Assembly (NCBI GenBank): GCA_963777485.1
Contig: CAVZQP010000002.1
Location: 1,302,001 to 1,366,000 of the forward strand
Source of the DNA: Bog-473 sp963777485
GTDB taxonomy: Bacteria; Actinomycetota; Acidimicrobiia; Acidimicrobiales; RAAP-2
Length of the DNA stretch: 64,000 nucleotides
Reading direction: 5' to 3'
In this document: piece by piece, positions 27,118 to 35,142 of the stretch
How the letters are laid out: every line of letters begins with the position of its first letter
Numbering within the stretch: position 1 is the stretch's first letter
The notes under the pieces: generated by a model
What the model was told of the DNA's origin: nothing
Databases searched by the model: none
What the model saw: the letters and a program-made list of their open reading frames with translations, nothing else
Position numbers and translations under genes: made by a program

Positions 27118-27927
27118 TCAGCGCCGGGCCCACTCCAGGCGCTTCGACACGACGGTGGGACGTCCCGCTTGCAGGCCTCCATCGACCCGGATGGTCGCAC
27201 CATTGACGTAAGCCGCGTCCTCCGAGCAGAGCCAGAGCACAGCCGGTGGCACTTCTTCAGGAGACGCGATCCGCCGCAGCGGGATCTGCTTGGTCACGCG
27301 CTCGCGCACATCGGCGTCGGACAAGTACTTGCGATTGAGGGAGGTCTCGACCCATCCCGGCTCGACGACGTTCGTCCGGACACCGAGTGGCCCCCATTCC
27401 CAAGCCATGCCCATTGCGAGCATGTGCAGCCCCGCCTTGGACGCGCTGTAGGCCGTCTGCGCGTCATAGGCATTCGTGCTCGCCGGCGAGCTGATGACAA
27501 CGATGGAGCCACCGCCCTGGTCCACCATTTGCTTTGCCGCCGGTTGACCGCAATTGAAGAGGGCAGATTCGTTCACCCGCAGTGTCTCTTCCCAGGTGTC
27601 CGGTCTCATCTCGAGCAAGGGGATGATCGGGCCAACTCCCGCATTGTTGACGAGCACATCGAGCCCCCCGTGGTGCTCGATGACCGACGCGACCAAGGCG
27701 CGCGCGCCATCGGCATCACCGACGTCCGCGACGGCAGGTTCGGCCGAACCGCCGTTGGCCGCGATCGCTTCGACGGTTTCCGCCGCCCCCTCAGACGTCC
27801 TGCTGTTGACGAACACATGGGCGCCGGCGTCGCCGAATGCCTGGGCGATGCTGCGCCCGATGCCCCGACTGGCGCCGGTGACGAGCACCACCTTGCTGGC
27901 GAAGCCTTCGTAGCGGTTCGGCGTCAT
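27118..27927 (-). CDS. SDR family oxidoreductase
   Basis: A 269-aa classical SDR. The cofactor loop is VTGASRGIGRSIA, followed by the NNAGVG motif, catalytic Ser in ISSPAS and Tyr/Lys in YSASK. The C-terminus has NGATIRVDGGLQ. The start chosen is ATG at 27925-27927, with GGGAGG 10 nt upstream; an ATG at 27945 has no such site. It is transcribed against the neighbouring genes, but its position inside the ATP-grasp/dioxygenase locus makes it a candidate tailoring enzyme. The substrate is unknown. Confidence 0.9.
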   Translation of the reverse strand: MTPNRYEGFASKVVLVTGASRGIGRSIAQAFGDAGAHVFVNSRTSEGAAETVEAIAANGGSAEPAVADVGDADGARALVASVIEHHGGLDVLVNNAGVGPIIPLLEMRPDTWEETLRVNESALFNCGQPAAKQMVDQGGGSIVVISSPASTNAYDAQTAYSASKAGLHMLAMGMAWEWGPLGVRTNVVEPGWVETSLNRKYLSDADVRERVTKQIPLRRIASPEEVPPAVLWLCSEDAAYVNGATIRVDGGLQAGRPTVVSKRLEWARR

Positions 27928-28213
27928 CGGATGGGAACCTCCCATGGAGTCGTGGCTGGCTGGGGAGTCGACCGCCGCTCGGCATTGTAACGAAAACCGG
28001 CCAAATTCGAGGGTGGGAGACCGGGAAGACAGCCCGGTGCAACGTCAGCGGCTCAAGCGCCCCTTCCGACGACCCGATACATCTATCGTGCCTTCGACCA
28101 TGCTCGGCGTGGATCAGGGGCGAAACAGCCTGAGGGGAACCGCCAGCGTGGAGGTGAATCGATCTCCAGCGGCGCCTTGTCGCAAAAACGAGAGGTGTGA
28201 ACATTGGCGCGGT

Positions 28214-28226
28214 TAGGATGACGCCC
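28214..28226 (+). promoter_or_regulatory. Possible -10 element for a leaderless dioxygenase transcript
   Basis: TAGGAT (28214-28219) stands 7 nt before ATG 28227, the spacing expected when transcription starts on the start codon. No ribosome-binding site is present and no clear -35 is visible. Confidence 0.4.
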
Positions 28227-29408
28227 ATGTCGGACAACAGCCGACGGGCCCGGCAAGGCGAGTCGGGAATCATCGTGCAACTCCCTGACATCGTCCCCAC
28301 GTCGGACGAACTGCCTCCAGAGGGATGCCCGATGATGTCCGGCGAGGGTGAGCAGGAGTCCGATGTCCTCTATTACTGGGATTACCTGCACCTCGACGGC
28401 CTGCTGAGCGCGCAGACACCCAAGAGCGCTGAGCACGGCGGCGTCATACACGACGAGCTCATCTTCATTGCAGTGCACCAAACCTCTGAGCTGTGGTTCA
28501 AGCAGGTGCTCTTTGAGCTCCATTCCGTGCTCACCCTCATGGATAAGGCCCCGATCCCTGAGCGAGACCTGGGAATCGTCCTGTCGCGCCTGCAGCGCAT
28601 CAACGTGATCCAACGCCTGCTCGTCCTGCAGTTGGATGTGCTCGAAACGATGACGCCGCTCGACTTCCTCGATTTTCGCTCCATGCTGCTGCCTGCATCT
28701 GGATTCCAGAGCGTGCAGTTCCGCCTGATCGAAAACACGTTTGGATTGCTCGAGCGGGATCGCCTGCGCATCGATGGACACGACTATCTGGCCACCCTCC
28801 GCCGGGACCATGTCGACCTCGTGACCCGAACCGAGGATTCGCCATCGCTCTTCGATCATGTTGAGCGGTGGCTGTCGAGGACGCCGTTCCTCGAAACGAA
28901 GGACTTCGACTTCGTTGCGACCTACCGGGACATTGTCACGGCGAAACACGATGCGACCCGGTCGTCGCTGGCCGACAACCCCGAACAGTTAGCCGTGTTC
29001 GAGAACGGCGTCAGGAAGTTCGACGCGGTCCTCGACAAGACCGTATGGCAGCGCGACGTCGAACAGGGGACGCGGCGCCTGTCGTATGAGGCGTTCATGG
29101 CGGCATTGTTCATCAACCTGTACCGGGACGAGCCAATCCTGCACATGCCGTATCTGGTCCTGACCGCCATTGTCGACATCGACGAGGCGTTCACGATGTG
29201 GCGGGAGCGTCACGCACTCATGGCCCACCGGATGCTGGGGCGGCTGACCGGGACAGCGGGCAGCGGGTACGACTACCTCGATCAGACGGCACACAGCTAT
29301 GCGCCGTTCAAGGATCTCTTCGATGTGGCCACGTACCTGCTCCCTCGTGCGTCCCTGCCTCGTCTACCGGATTCGCTGGCCAGCGATCTCGACTTCCGGA
29401 TCTCATAG
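28227..29408 (+). CDS. Tryptophan 2,3-dioxygenase family protein
   Basis: A 393-aa haem enzyme that would open an indole ring, turning tryptophan (or a derivative) into N-formylkynurenine. Family blocks are YYWDYLHLDGLLSAQ, IFIAVHQTSELWFKQVLFEL with the active-site His, SGFQSVQFRLIE, and WRERHALMAHRMLG with the proximal haem His. TGTAGS replaces the usual GTGGS near the substrate carboxylate, and an N-terminal extension of about 45 residues is present. It is longer than typical bacterial TDO (about 280-300 aa). The start is uncertain (28197, 28218 or 28227). It sits with ATP-grasp genes and a formamidase-like gene, not a standard kynurenine operon. Confidence 0.9.
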   Translation: MSDNSRRARQGESGIIVQLPDIVPTSDELPPEGCPMMSGEGEQESDVLYYWDYLHLDGLLSAQTPKSAEHGGVIHDELIFIAVHQTSELWFKQVLFELHSVLTLMDKAPIPERDLGIVLSRLQRINVIQRLLVLQLDVLETMTPLDFLDFRSMLLPASGFQSVQFRLIENTFGLLERDRLRIDGHDYLATLRRDHVDLVTRTEDSPSLFDHVERWLSRTPFLETKDFDFVATYRDIVTAKHDATRSSLADNPEQLAVFENGVRKFDAVLDKTVWQRDVEQGTRRLSYEAFMAALFINLYRDEPILHMPYLVLTAIVDIDEAFTMWRERHALMAHRMLGRLTGTAGSGYDYLDQTAHSYAPFKDLFDVATYLLPRASLPRLPDSLASDLDFRIS

Positions 29409-29456
29409 CCGGCCGGCGACGAGGCGGGTGGTGCTGAGAACGGGCAGGCTCATTCG

Positions 29457-30716
29457 ATGACGGCTGCAAGTCGTCCGACACTTGCCGTCGTCTATGGGGA
29501 CGGCTCGGCTCCCGCCATGTCGTTGACCGCAGCTGCGGCTTCCCTGTGCGACATCGTCTGGGTGATCGATTCGTCAGCGACGCGCAATGCATCGTCCTTT
29601 CGGCTCTTGCGGAAACTCGGCGCGACGGTCGACCTCGCCGGCCTCTCGGAAGATCAAGCGACTGCGGCCGTGGGCGCGGAGGGGCCCGACGGCATCGTGG
29701 CGTATGCAGACGCTCAGATCGACACCGCGGCGGTGCTGGGTGAACGCCTCGGCCTCGACTACTTCGACCGCACCGTGGCGGCGCGTCTGCTCGACAAAGT
29801 CGTACAGCGCCGGGCTCTCGGCGACGCGGGTCTCGCCGCGCCGCGCTGTCTCGCACTGCCATCGCATCCGTCGTCCGGGGACGTCGACGCGGTGGCGGAT
29901 AGTGTCACGTTTCCAGTCGTCCTCAAGCCCCGGCATGGCGCGGCGAGCAGGGAGACTCATCTCGCAGCCGATGCCGCACAGCTGCGTACGCTCGTGGCGC
30001 AGCTTCCGGACGGGTCCGCAGCCCCGGAGATGGTGGTCGAGGAGTTCATGGCCGATCCCCCGGAGCATCCCAGTTCGTGGTTCGGAGACTACGTTTCGGT
30101 CGAAAGCGTGGTCGCCGGGGGACAAGTGAGTCACCTCGCAGTGACGGGTCGCCTTCCGGGTGCCAAGCCATTTCGCGAGACGGGCCTCATCATCCCAAGT
30201 GACTTCACTCTGTCCCTCCAGGTGTCCATTCTCAACATGGCGAGCGAGGCGATCGCGGCGTTAGGGATCCGCACTGGGTGCCTGCACACAGAGATCAAGG
30301 TGACCGACGACGGCCCTCGGGTCATCGAGGTGAACGGTCGCATCGGCGGGTTCGTCGCTCCGGTCCTCGCGCTGGCGTCCTCTGGGACCGACTTCTTCCA
30401 GATCTCACAGCGCGTAGCCCTCGGTGAACACGTGGTGTTCGCGGACGTGCTCCCAACCCCACACGTGGGTTACGTCACCGTGGGCCAACCCCCGATCGGC
30501 GCACACCGCGTCGTCAGCGTCGCCGGTCTCGACAAGGTTGCGGCATATCCCGGGGTGGACTCCGTCTCGCTCAACCGGCGACCGGGTGACGAGGTCGACT
30601 GGCGCCTGGGCAGCCACGAATATGTCTATGCCGTGCTCGGCCAAGCCCCCGACCACGACGCGGTGCGGGCGATGCAGGGCTTCGTCGACGAGGAGATTGA
30701 AGTCGTCTACGAATAG
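29457..30716 (+). CDS. ATP-grasp ligase (paralogue 2 of 3)
   Basis: A 419-aa ATP-grasp protein related to the genes at 22580 and 31587 throughout its length. The N-domain begins LAVVYGDGSAPAMSLTAAAA. The core shows FPVVLKPRHGAASRETHLAA, MVVEEFMAD and the metal-binding VIEVNGRIGGFVAPV. The C-terminal domain, VGYVTVGQPPIGAHRVVSV, is shared by all three paralogues and is not part of the minimal fold. It follows the dioxygenase by 48 nt in the same direction. A reasonable inference is that it joins a carboxylate to an amine made in this locus. Confidence 0.88.
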   Translation: MTAASRPTLAVVYGDGSAPAMSLTAAAASLCDIVWVIDSSATRNASSFRLLRKLGATVDLAGLSEDQATAAVGAEGPDGIVAYADAQIDTAAVLGERLGLDYFDRTVAARLLDKVVQRRALGDAGLAAPRCLALPSHPSSGDVDAVADSVTFPVVLKPRHGAASRETHLAADAAQLRTLVAQLPDGSAAPEMVVEEFMADPPEHPSSWFGDYVSVESVVAGGQVSHLAVTGRLPGAKPFRETGLIIPSDFTLSLQVSILNMASEAIAALGIRTGCLHTEIKVTDDGPRVIEVNGRIGGFVAPVLALASSGTDFFQISQRVALGEHVVFADVLPTPHVGYVTVGQPPIGAHRVVSVAGLDKVAAYPGVDSVSLNRRPGDEVDWRLGSHEYVYAVLGQAPDHDAVRAMQGFVDEEIEVVYE

Positions 30717-30754
30717 CGCGGTCGCTGTCCTCGCCAGCCCGGTCCGGCCAGGCG

Positions 30755-31498
30755 TCAGTGGGCCAGGAATCGCGGCAACCGGCTGACCACGGCGGCCCAT
30801 GCGCTGGATGTGGGGTCGATGTGAGCCATGTGGCCGCCGTCGCACTCGACCAACTCCACGGCGGCCCCTGTCGCCAGGGCGGCTGTCACGTACTCCTCGC
30901 TTTGGGCGAACGGCACCGAGTCGTCGTCGTGACCATGGACACAAACAACGGGCACGTGGAGCGGCACCTGGCCGATGGGATCCGACCAGTCGTAGCGCTG
31001 CGGGACGTGGTCGGGGGTCCCGCCGAGGAGGTCCGCGATGGCCGTCCCGCCGACGCCTTTCGCGGCTCCGGTGCGCAGACTGAGGACGCCGGCTTGTGAC
31101 ATCACACCCGTCACCGTCACCTGTGGCGACGACCCGGGAGCGGACTCAGGCAGGTTCGCGCGCGATGCCGCCCATGTCGCGAGGTGCCCACCGGCGGAAT
31201 GACCGATGGCGACCACCGTGGAGAGGTCGAGTTGCAGTGTCCCGAGTAGGTCGACGGCGTCGGAAACGTCCTGGAAGGTCGTTGGCCAGCCACCACCTCG
31301 GCCTACCCGTCGGTATTCGATGTTGTAGGCAGCCCATCCGCGCTCTGTGAGATCGCGGGACAGATCGCGGCCCAGTGAGGCGTCGTAAGCGGCTCGCCAA
31401 AAGCCTCCGTGGATCACCACGACAACCCCGAGCGGCATCTCCTTCGGAAGGGTCAGCTCGGCGTATTGATCGGGATGCGGTCCGTAGGTGTGAATCAT
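30755..31498 (-). CDS. Alpha/beta hydrolase, kynurenine-formamidase-like
   Basis: A 247-aa hydrolase. The oxyanion motif HGGFWR (near residue 30) is the HGGxW form found in kynurenine formamidases. The nucleophile elbow is GHSAGGHLATW (Ser near 100), with an acid in HGHDDDSVP and His in CDGGHMAHID. Together with the dioxygenase about 1.3 kb away it would yield kynurenine from N-formylkynurenine. Some esterases share these motifs, so the assignment rests on motif plus neighbourhood. The ATG at 31498 lacks a good ribosome-binding site. Confidence 0.82.
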   Translation of the reverse strand: MIHTYGPHPDQYAELTLPKEMPLGVVVVIHGGFWRAAYDASLGRDLSRDLTERGWAAYNIEYRRVGRGGGWPTTFQDVSDAVDLLGTLQLDLSTVVAIGHSAGGHLATWAASRANLPESAPGSSPQVTVTGVMSQAGVLSLRTGAAKGVGGTAIADLLGGTPDHVPQRYDWSDPIGQVPLHVPVVCVHGHDDDSVPFAQSEEYVTAALATGAAVELVECDGGHMAHIDPTSSAWAAVVSRLPRFLAH

Positions 31499-31586
31499 TC
31501 CGGACTCAGAGTCGCTGCCGGAAAGCAGCGGAGCCCCGCCTCCTAGAGCTTCCTTCGGTCATCGTGCTCATGCGTCTGAACCGGGG

Positions 31587-32855
31587 CTATGGCGTTGGAC
31601 AGTCGCGCTGCTCATGCTCGTAGGTTACGAAGGAATCTGTCGAGCAGGCGCGATAGCGCTCAGCAAGCTCCACATAATCGGCAGCTGTGCCGGTGACGTG
31701 AAACACCCTATCTAACGATCCATTGCGCCAGTCGACCGGATCGCCGACTTCCTTCAAGACGTCGATGTCGTGTGCACCAGCACACTCTCGTAACTCGTTG
31801 AGTCGTGAGATGGTGCGCACCTTCAACGCTGTCATGGGCGGTTGGCAGAAGTATCGAAAGGCGATTCGGTCGCAGGGAACCGGACCGTCCACCAATACCC
31901 GCTGTCCGAGCGCAAGCCGCATGCTGAGCTGCAGTACCGGCACCCCCGAGGCGAGCTGCACGATGGCGGGCATCAGACCAGACGGACGGCCGTTGATCTC
32001 GATGACTTTCCATCCATCCGGTGTACGTTTGATCTCGGTCCTGAACCATCCGGTCTGCGCCCCCACGGCCTGAATGGACTCCCTGGCCAACCCGAACAAT
32101 TCTGGAACATCGGATCGGGGAACATCGGCGGGAAAGAAACAACCAGATATGCGAAACGGCGGCGCCATGGGAAAGAATCCCAGCACCCCTAGATGGTTGA
32201 ACCTGCCATGACTCACGATGCTTTCGATGCAGACTTGGTGCGCGCACCAGTCTGAGCGGGAAGTATCTTCCAACCGGTCTTCGAGGATCATGCGTGAGGG
32301 ACGCCCCACACCCTTGAGCGATGTGATGAGCTCGTCTTTGTCCGCGATCGAAACGATATCGCGGCTTGCCGTGCCGTCCCTCGGTTTGAGCAGCATCGGG
32401 AAGCTCAGGGTCTCGCATAGACGGTCGATTTCGAAGCTGTCCAGGTCGTCGTTGATCGCTGTGAAGTGCGGCACCGGTACCCCAGCCGTTTCGAGCGCTT
32501 GACGTTGTAGCAGCTTGTCGTTGAGGCGCGACACGGCTTCGACAGAAGGTCCAGGCAACCCCAAAGCAGAGGTCAGCACGGCCTGTCGGGGCAGGTCGTG
32601 GTCGACGTAGCTGATGATGCCGTCCGGATGTTCGCCGCGTACGGCTCCGATGAGTTCCTCTTCTGTGCGGCCGGCTGTATCGATGACCGTGCCGAGCTTG
32701 CGCAGGACTCGAGCTGTCGTGCCAAGCTCGGTCTCGTCAGTGATCCAGAGCAGCCGGCACAGCTTTTCCGCCGCCTCAGCAATCTCAGACCACGGCCTCG
32801 ATCGCGAGCTATAGACGACCGCAAGCAGGGGCTTGTCGTCCACGAATGTCCCCAC
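31587..32855 (-). CDS. ATP-grasp ligase (paralogue 3 of 3)
   Basis: A 422-aa ATP-grasp protein. The N-domain starts LAVVYSSRSRPWSEIAEAAE. The ATP site is FPMLLKPRDGTASRDIVSIA and the metal site VIEINGRPSGLMPAIV. It has the same C-terminal extension as paralogues 1 and 2, here RYFCQPPMTALKVRTIS. GTG at 32855 is the likely start. Base composition is visibly less GC-rich than the flanking genes, a possible sign of separate origin. With three paralogues, the locus could make three successive bonds or use different amino acids. Confidence 0.87.
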   Translation of the reverse strand: MGTFVDDKPLLAVVYSSRSRPWSEIAEAAEKLCRLLWITDETELGTTARVLRKLGTVIDTAGRTEEELIGAVRGEHPDGIISYVDHDLPRQAVLTSALGLPGPSVEAVSRLNDKLLQRQALETAGVPVPHFTAINDDLDSFEIDRLCETLSFPMLLKPRDGTASRDIVSIADKDELITSLKGVGRPSRMILEDRLEDTSRSDWCAHQVCIESIVSHGRFNHLGVLGFFPMAPPFRISGCFFPADVPRSDVPELFGLARESIQAVGAQTGWFRTEIKRTPDGWKVIEINGRPSGLMPAIVQLASGVPVLQLSMRLALGQRVLVDGPVPCDRIAFRYFCQPPMTALKVRTISRLNELRECAGAHDIDVLKEVGDPVDWRNGSLDRVFHVTGTAADYVELAERYRACSTDSFVTYEHEQRDCPTP

Positions 32856-33339
32856 TTGCCCGTCCCCAATGCTGTCTTTCTTGGGTGGCGAGAAGTCACC
32901 CTCTCCTCCCTTTCACGCTATCCCCATTTCAACAGGTCTGGGAGCAGGCTGAGGGGTTGCCTTACCGCAGTCGATGGGCGCCTGATCACGCAGTTTGCGG
33001 GACGTCAGGTGCGTCGAGCAGAAGACTGGCCGCAGATCCGGAGAAGTTCAGCTTGCTTTCGAGGAGACGGCCGTGCGCGACCGGACCGGCCAGCGTTCGT
33101 TCGCCACAGGGGCGATCAGTTTGCCACACCGATTTAACCGACCCATTTGATTGGTCACCGAAACTCCCTGGACAAATTGCCATTGCAGGCCTAACGTGCA
33201 ACCCGGATTGGCGACTGGCGATTGGCGACTGGCGATCGGCGGGCAGATCAAAAGTAGATGTTCCTGCTCGCGCTGGTTATCGACCCGACTCGGAGCGGCC
33301 GGTATCTCCACCGACTGCAAGAACCTAGGAGCGGAACAC
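32856..33339. other. Intergenic region with a short tandem repeat
   Basis: Nearly 500 bp with no credible gene, relatively AT-rich at 33120-33200. It holds 2.5 copies of a 14-bp direct repeat (ATTGGCGACTGGCG) at about 33206-33241. The rest is unassigned leader for the secreted nidogen-domain protein. I looked for a second c-di-GMP aptamer and do not see its conserved blocks. Confidence 0.5.
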
Positions 33340-34998
33340 ATGAAGTGGAACACGAATGACAGAAGGGAGTCGCGTCGTCGGGCGCCGCGTGTCGGCGCGA
33401 CCATCGCGGCCGCCGCTTGCGTAAGTGCCTTTCTGACGCCGGCTCTGGCGCTGCTCTCGACGGCTCCGGCGTCTGCGGCCGGCAATGCGGTACTGCCGAC
33501 GTCGCCGAGCCCGGGCACGAGTCCGGACGTCATCAACAACTACACGCCGACCACCCTGCCTGCCAACGATGACGACTCGACGGCGACTGCCATCCCCTTG
33601 GGCTTCACCATCAATTTCTTCGGGCAATCGCGTAGCGATGTCTGGGTGAACAACAACGGCAACGTCACATTCGGAGCGGCTCTCAGTGATTACACGCCGT
33701 CCAACCTGACGACCTTCGGCAATCCGATCCTCGCAGCGTTCTTTGCGGACGTGGACACCCGTGGGGCTGGGAGCGGCGTGGTCGACTATGGGACGGGCAC
33801 ACTGAACGGGAACCATGTGTTCGTTGTCAACTTTCCCAACGTCGGGTGCTACGACCAGACCGCGACGGTGAAGAACAATTTCCAGCTCGTCCTGATCGAC
33901 CGGCCCGATTTTGGTACCGGCGGACTCGGTGACAACTTCCAGATCGAGTACAACTACAACCAGATCCAGTGGGACACCGGTCAAGCGAGCAATGGCAACT
34001 CCGTCTGCCAGAACCCGACGGCTAGCGCGACGTCCGCATTCGTCGGTTATAGCGACGGGACGTCGACGGCTGCCAACGTGTACAACCTGCCGGGTTCCGG
34101 TGTCGCCGGTGCGTTCCTTGACTCTGGACCGAACGCCCTCATCGCTAACGACCTCAACAGCACCACGATGGGCCGCTACATCTTCTTCGTGAACGGTGGC
34201 ATCCCGTCGCTCAATCCGGGCAACAACGGGTACCGACTTGTAGCCAACGAGGGCGGCATCTTCGCCTACGGGCTGAACTTCCACGGCTCGTTGGCGAACA
34301 CGCACCTGAACGCCCCAATCGTGGGGATCGCCAACTCACCGGGTCCAGACGGCTACTTGATGGCCGGCGGCGACGGGGGCGTGTTCGCTGAGGGCGGTGC
34401 CAACTTCTATGGCTCCCTCGGAGGCCAGATGCTGCCGTCTCCGATCGCGGCCATTGCCAGCACACGGGCTGGTGATGGCTATTGGTTGGCCGCCCAGAAC
34501 GGCAAGGTGTATCACTTCGGGAACGCGCCAGACCTCCCGGCGGTGATGTTGCCGGCAGGTGCCCATATCACGGGAATGGCGTCGACCCCCGACGGAAAGG
34601 GCCTCTGGCTGACCGATCAGCTCGGTGACGTCTACGCCGAGGGCGACGCGCTCTACTTGGGTGGGGCGAACACGGTGCATCCGAACGCGCCGATCGTCGG
34701 GATTGCCTCACTGGAGGGTGGCCAGGGCTACGTCCAGGTTGGTGCCGACGGTGGGGTCTACTCGTACGGAGTCGGCTTCTTCGGGTCGGTGCCCGGCACT
34801 CTGGCGGCGAGCAGACAGCATCTGAACGCCCCGATCGTGGGAATCGCCCTCACCCACTCGGGCAAGGGCTATTGGGAGGCGGGCGCCGACGGTGGCGTGT
34901 TCACCTACGGCGACGCACCGTTCCTCGGCTCGATGGGCGGCATCCGCCTCAACGGCCCGATCGTCGGGATCCAGCACCTGGGGAACGCAGGCGGGTGA
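33340..34998 (+). CDS. Secreted nidogen-like domain protein with propeller-type repeats
   Basis: A 552-aa exported protein. The ATG at 33340 has AGGAG 8 nt upstream. A signal peptide (about 1-47) with an RR-containing basic start ends at APASAAG. A NIDO-like extracellular domain follows (about 60-285): IPLGFTINFFGQSRSDVWV, NNNGNVTFGAAL, ILAAFFADVDTRGAGSG and NNFQLVLIDRPD. About seven repeats of the GYRLVANEGGIFAYG/FHGSL type fill the C-terminal half, more diverged than those of the 3918 gene. It is probably an adhesive surface or matrix protein; the function is not proven. Confidence 0.85.
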   Translation: MKWNTNDRRESRRRAPRVGATIAAAACVSAFLTPALALLSTAPASAAGNAVLPTSPSPGTSPDVINNYTPTTLPANDDDSTATAIPLGFTINFFGQSRSDVWVNNNGNVTFGAALSDYTPSNLTTFGNPILAAFFADVDTRGAGSGVVDYGTGTLNGNHVFVVNFPNVGCYDQTATVKNNFQLVLIDRPDFGTGGLGDNFQIEYNYNQIQWDTGQASNGNSVCQNPTASATSAFVGYSDGTSTAANVYNLPGSGVAGAFLDSGPNALIANDLNSTTMGRYIFFVNGGIPSLNPGNNGYRLVANEGGIFAYGLNFHGSLANTHLNAPIVGIANSPGPDGYLMAGGDGGVFAEGGANFYGSLGGQMLPSPIAAIASTRAGDGYWLAAQNGKVYHFGNAPDLPAVMLPAGAHITGMASTPDGKGLWLTDQLGDVYAEGDALYLGGANTVHPNAPIVGIASLEGGQGYVQVGADGGVYSYGVGFFGSVPGTLAASRQHLNAPIVGIALTHSGKGYWEAGADGGVFTYGDAPFLGSMGGIRLNGPIVGIQHLGNAGG

Positions 34999-35142
34999 TC
35001 TCGGGACCCGGTGGTCCGTCAACGATCGGCGGACCACCGGGCCGGTGCCCACTGCGCGTCAGCATGTGATGCGGCAGGACGTCGTCCAGCTCTGCGGTTC
35101 GCCCCCAATGAGTGCTCTCAATGAGTGTGCCCAATGAGTGAG

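Noticed and set aside
22580..32855. Reading the locus as a standard NRPS or RiPP cluster
   Set aside because: No adenylation or condensation domains, no precursor peptide and no RiPP recognition domain were found; activation is by a tRNA-synthetase-like ligase and ATP-grasp enzymes.
33120..33339. Second c-di-GMP riboswitch before the nidogen-domain gene
   Set aside because: The GGCAAAC and GACGCAAAGC blocks are absent; only short direct repeats are seen.
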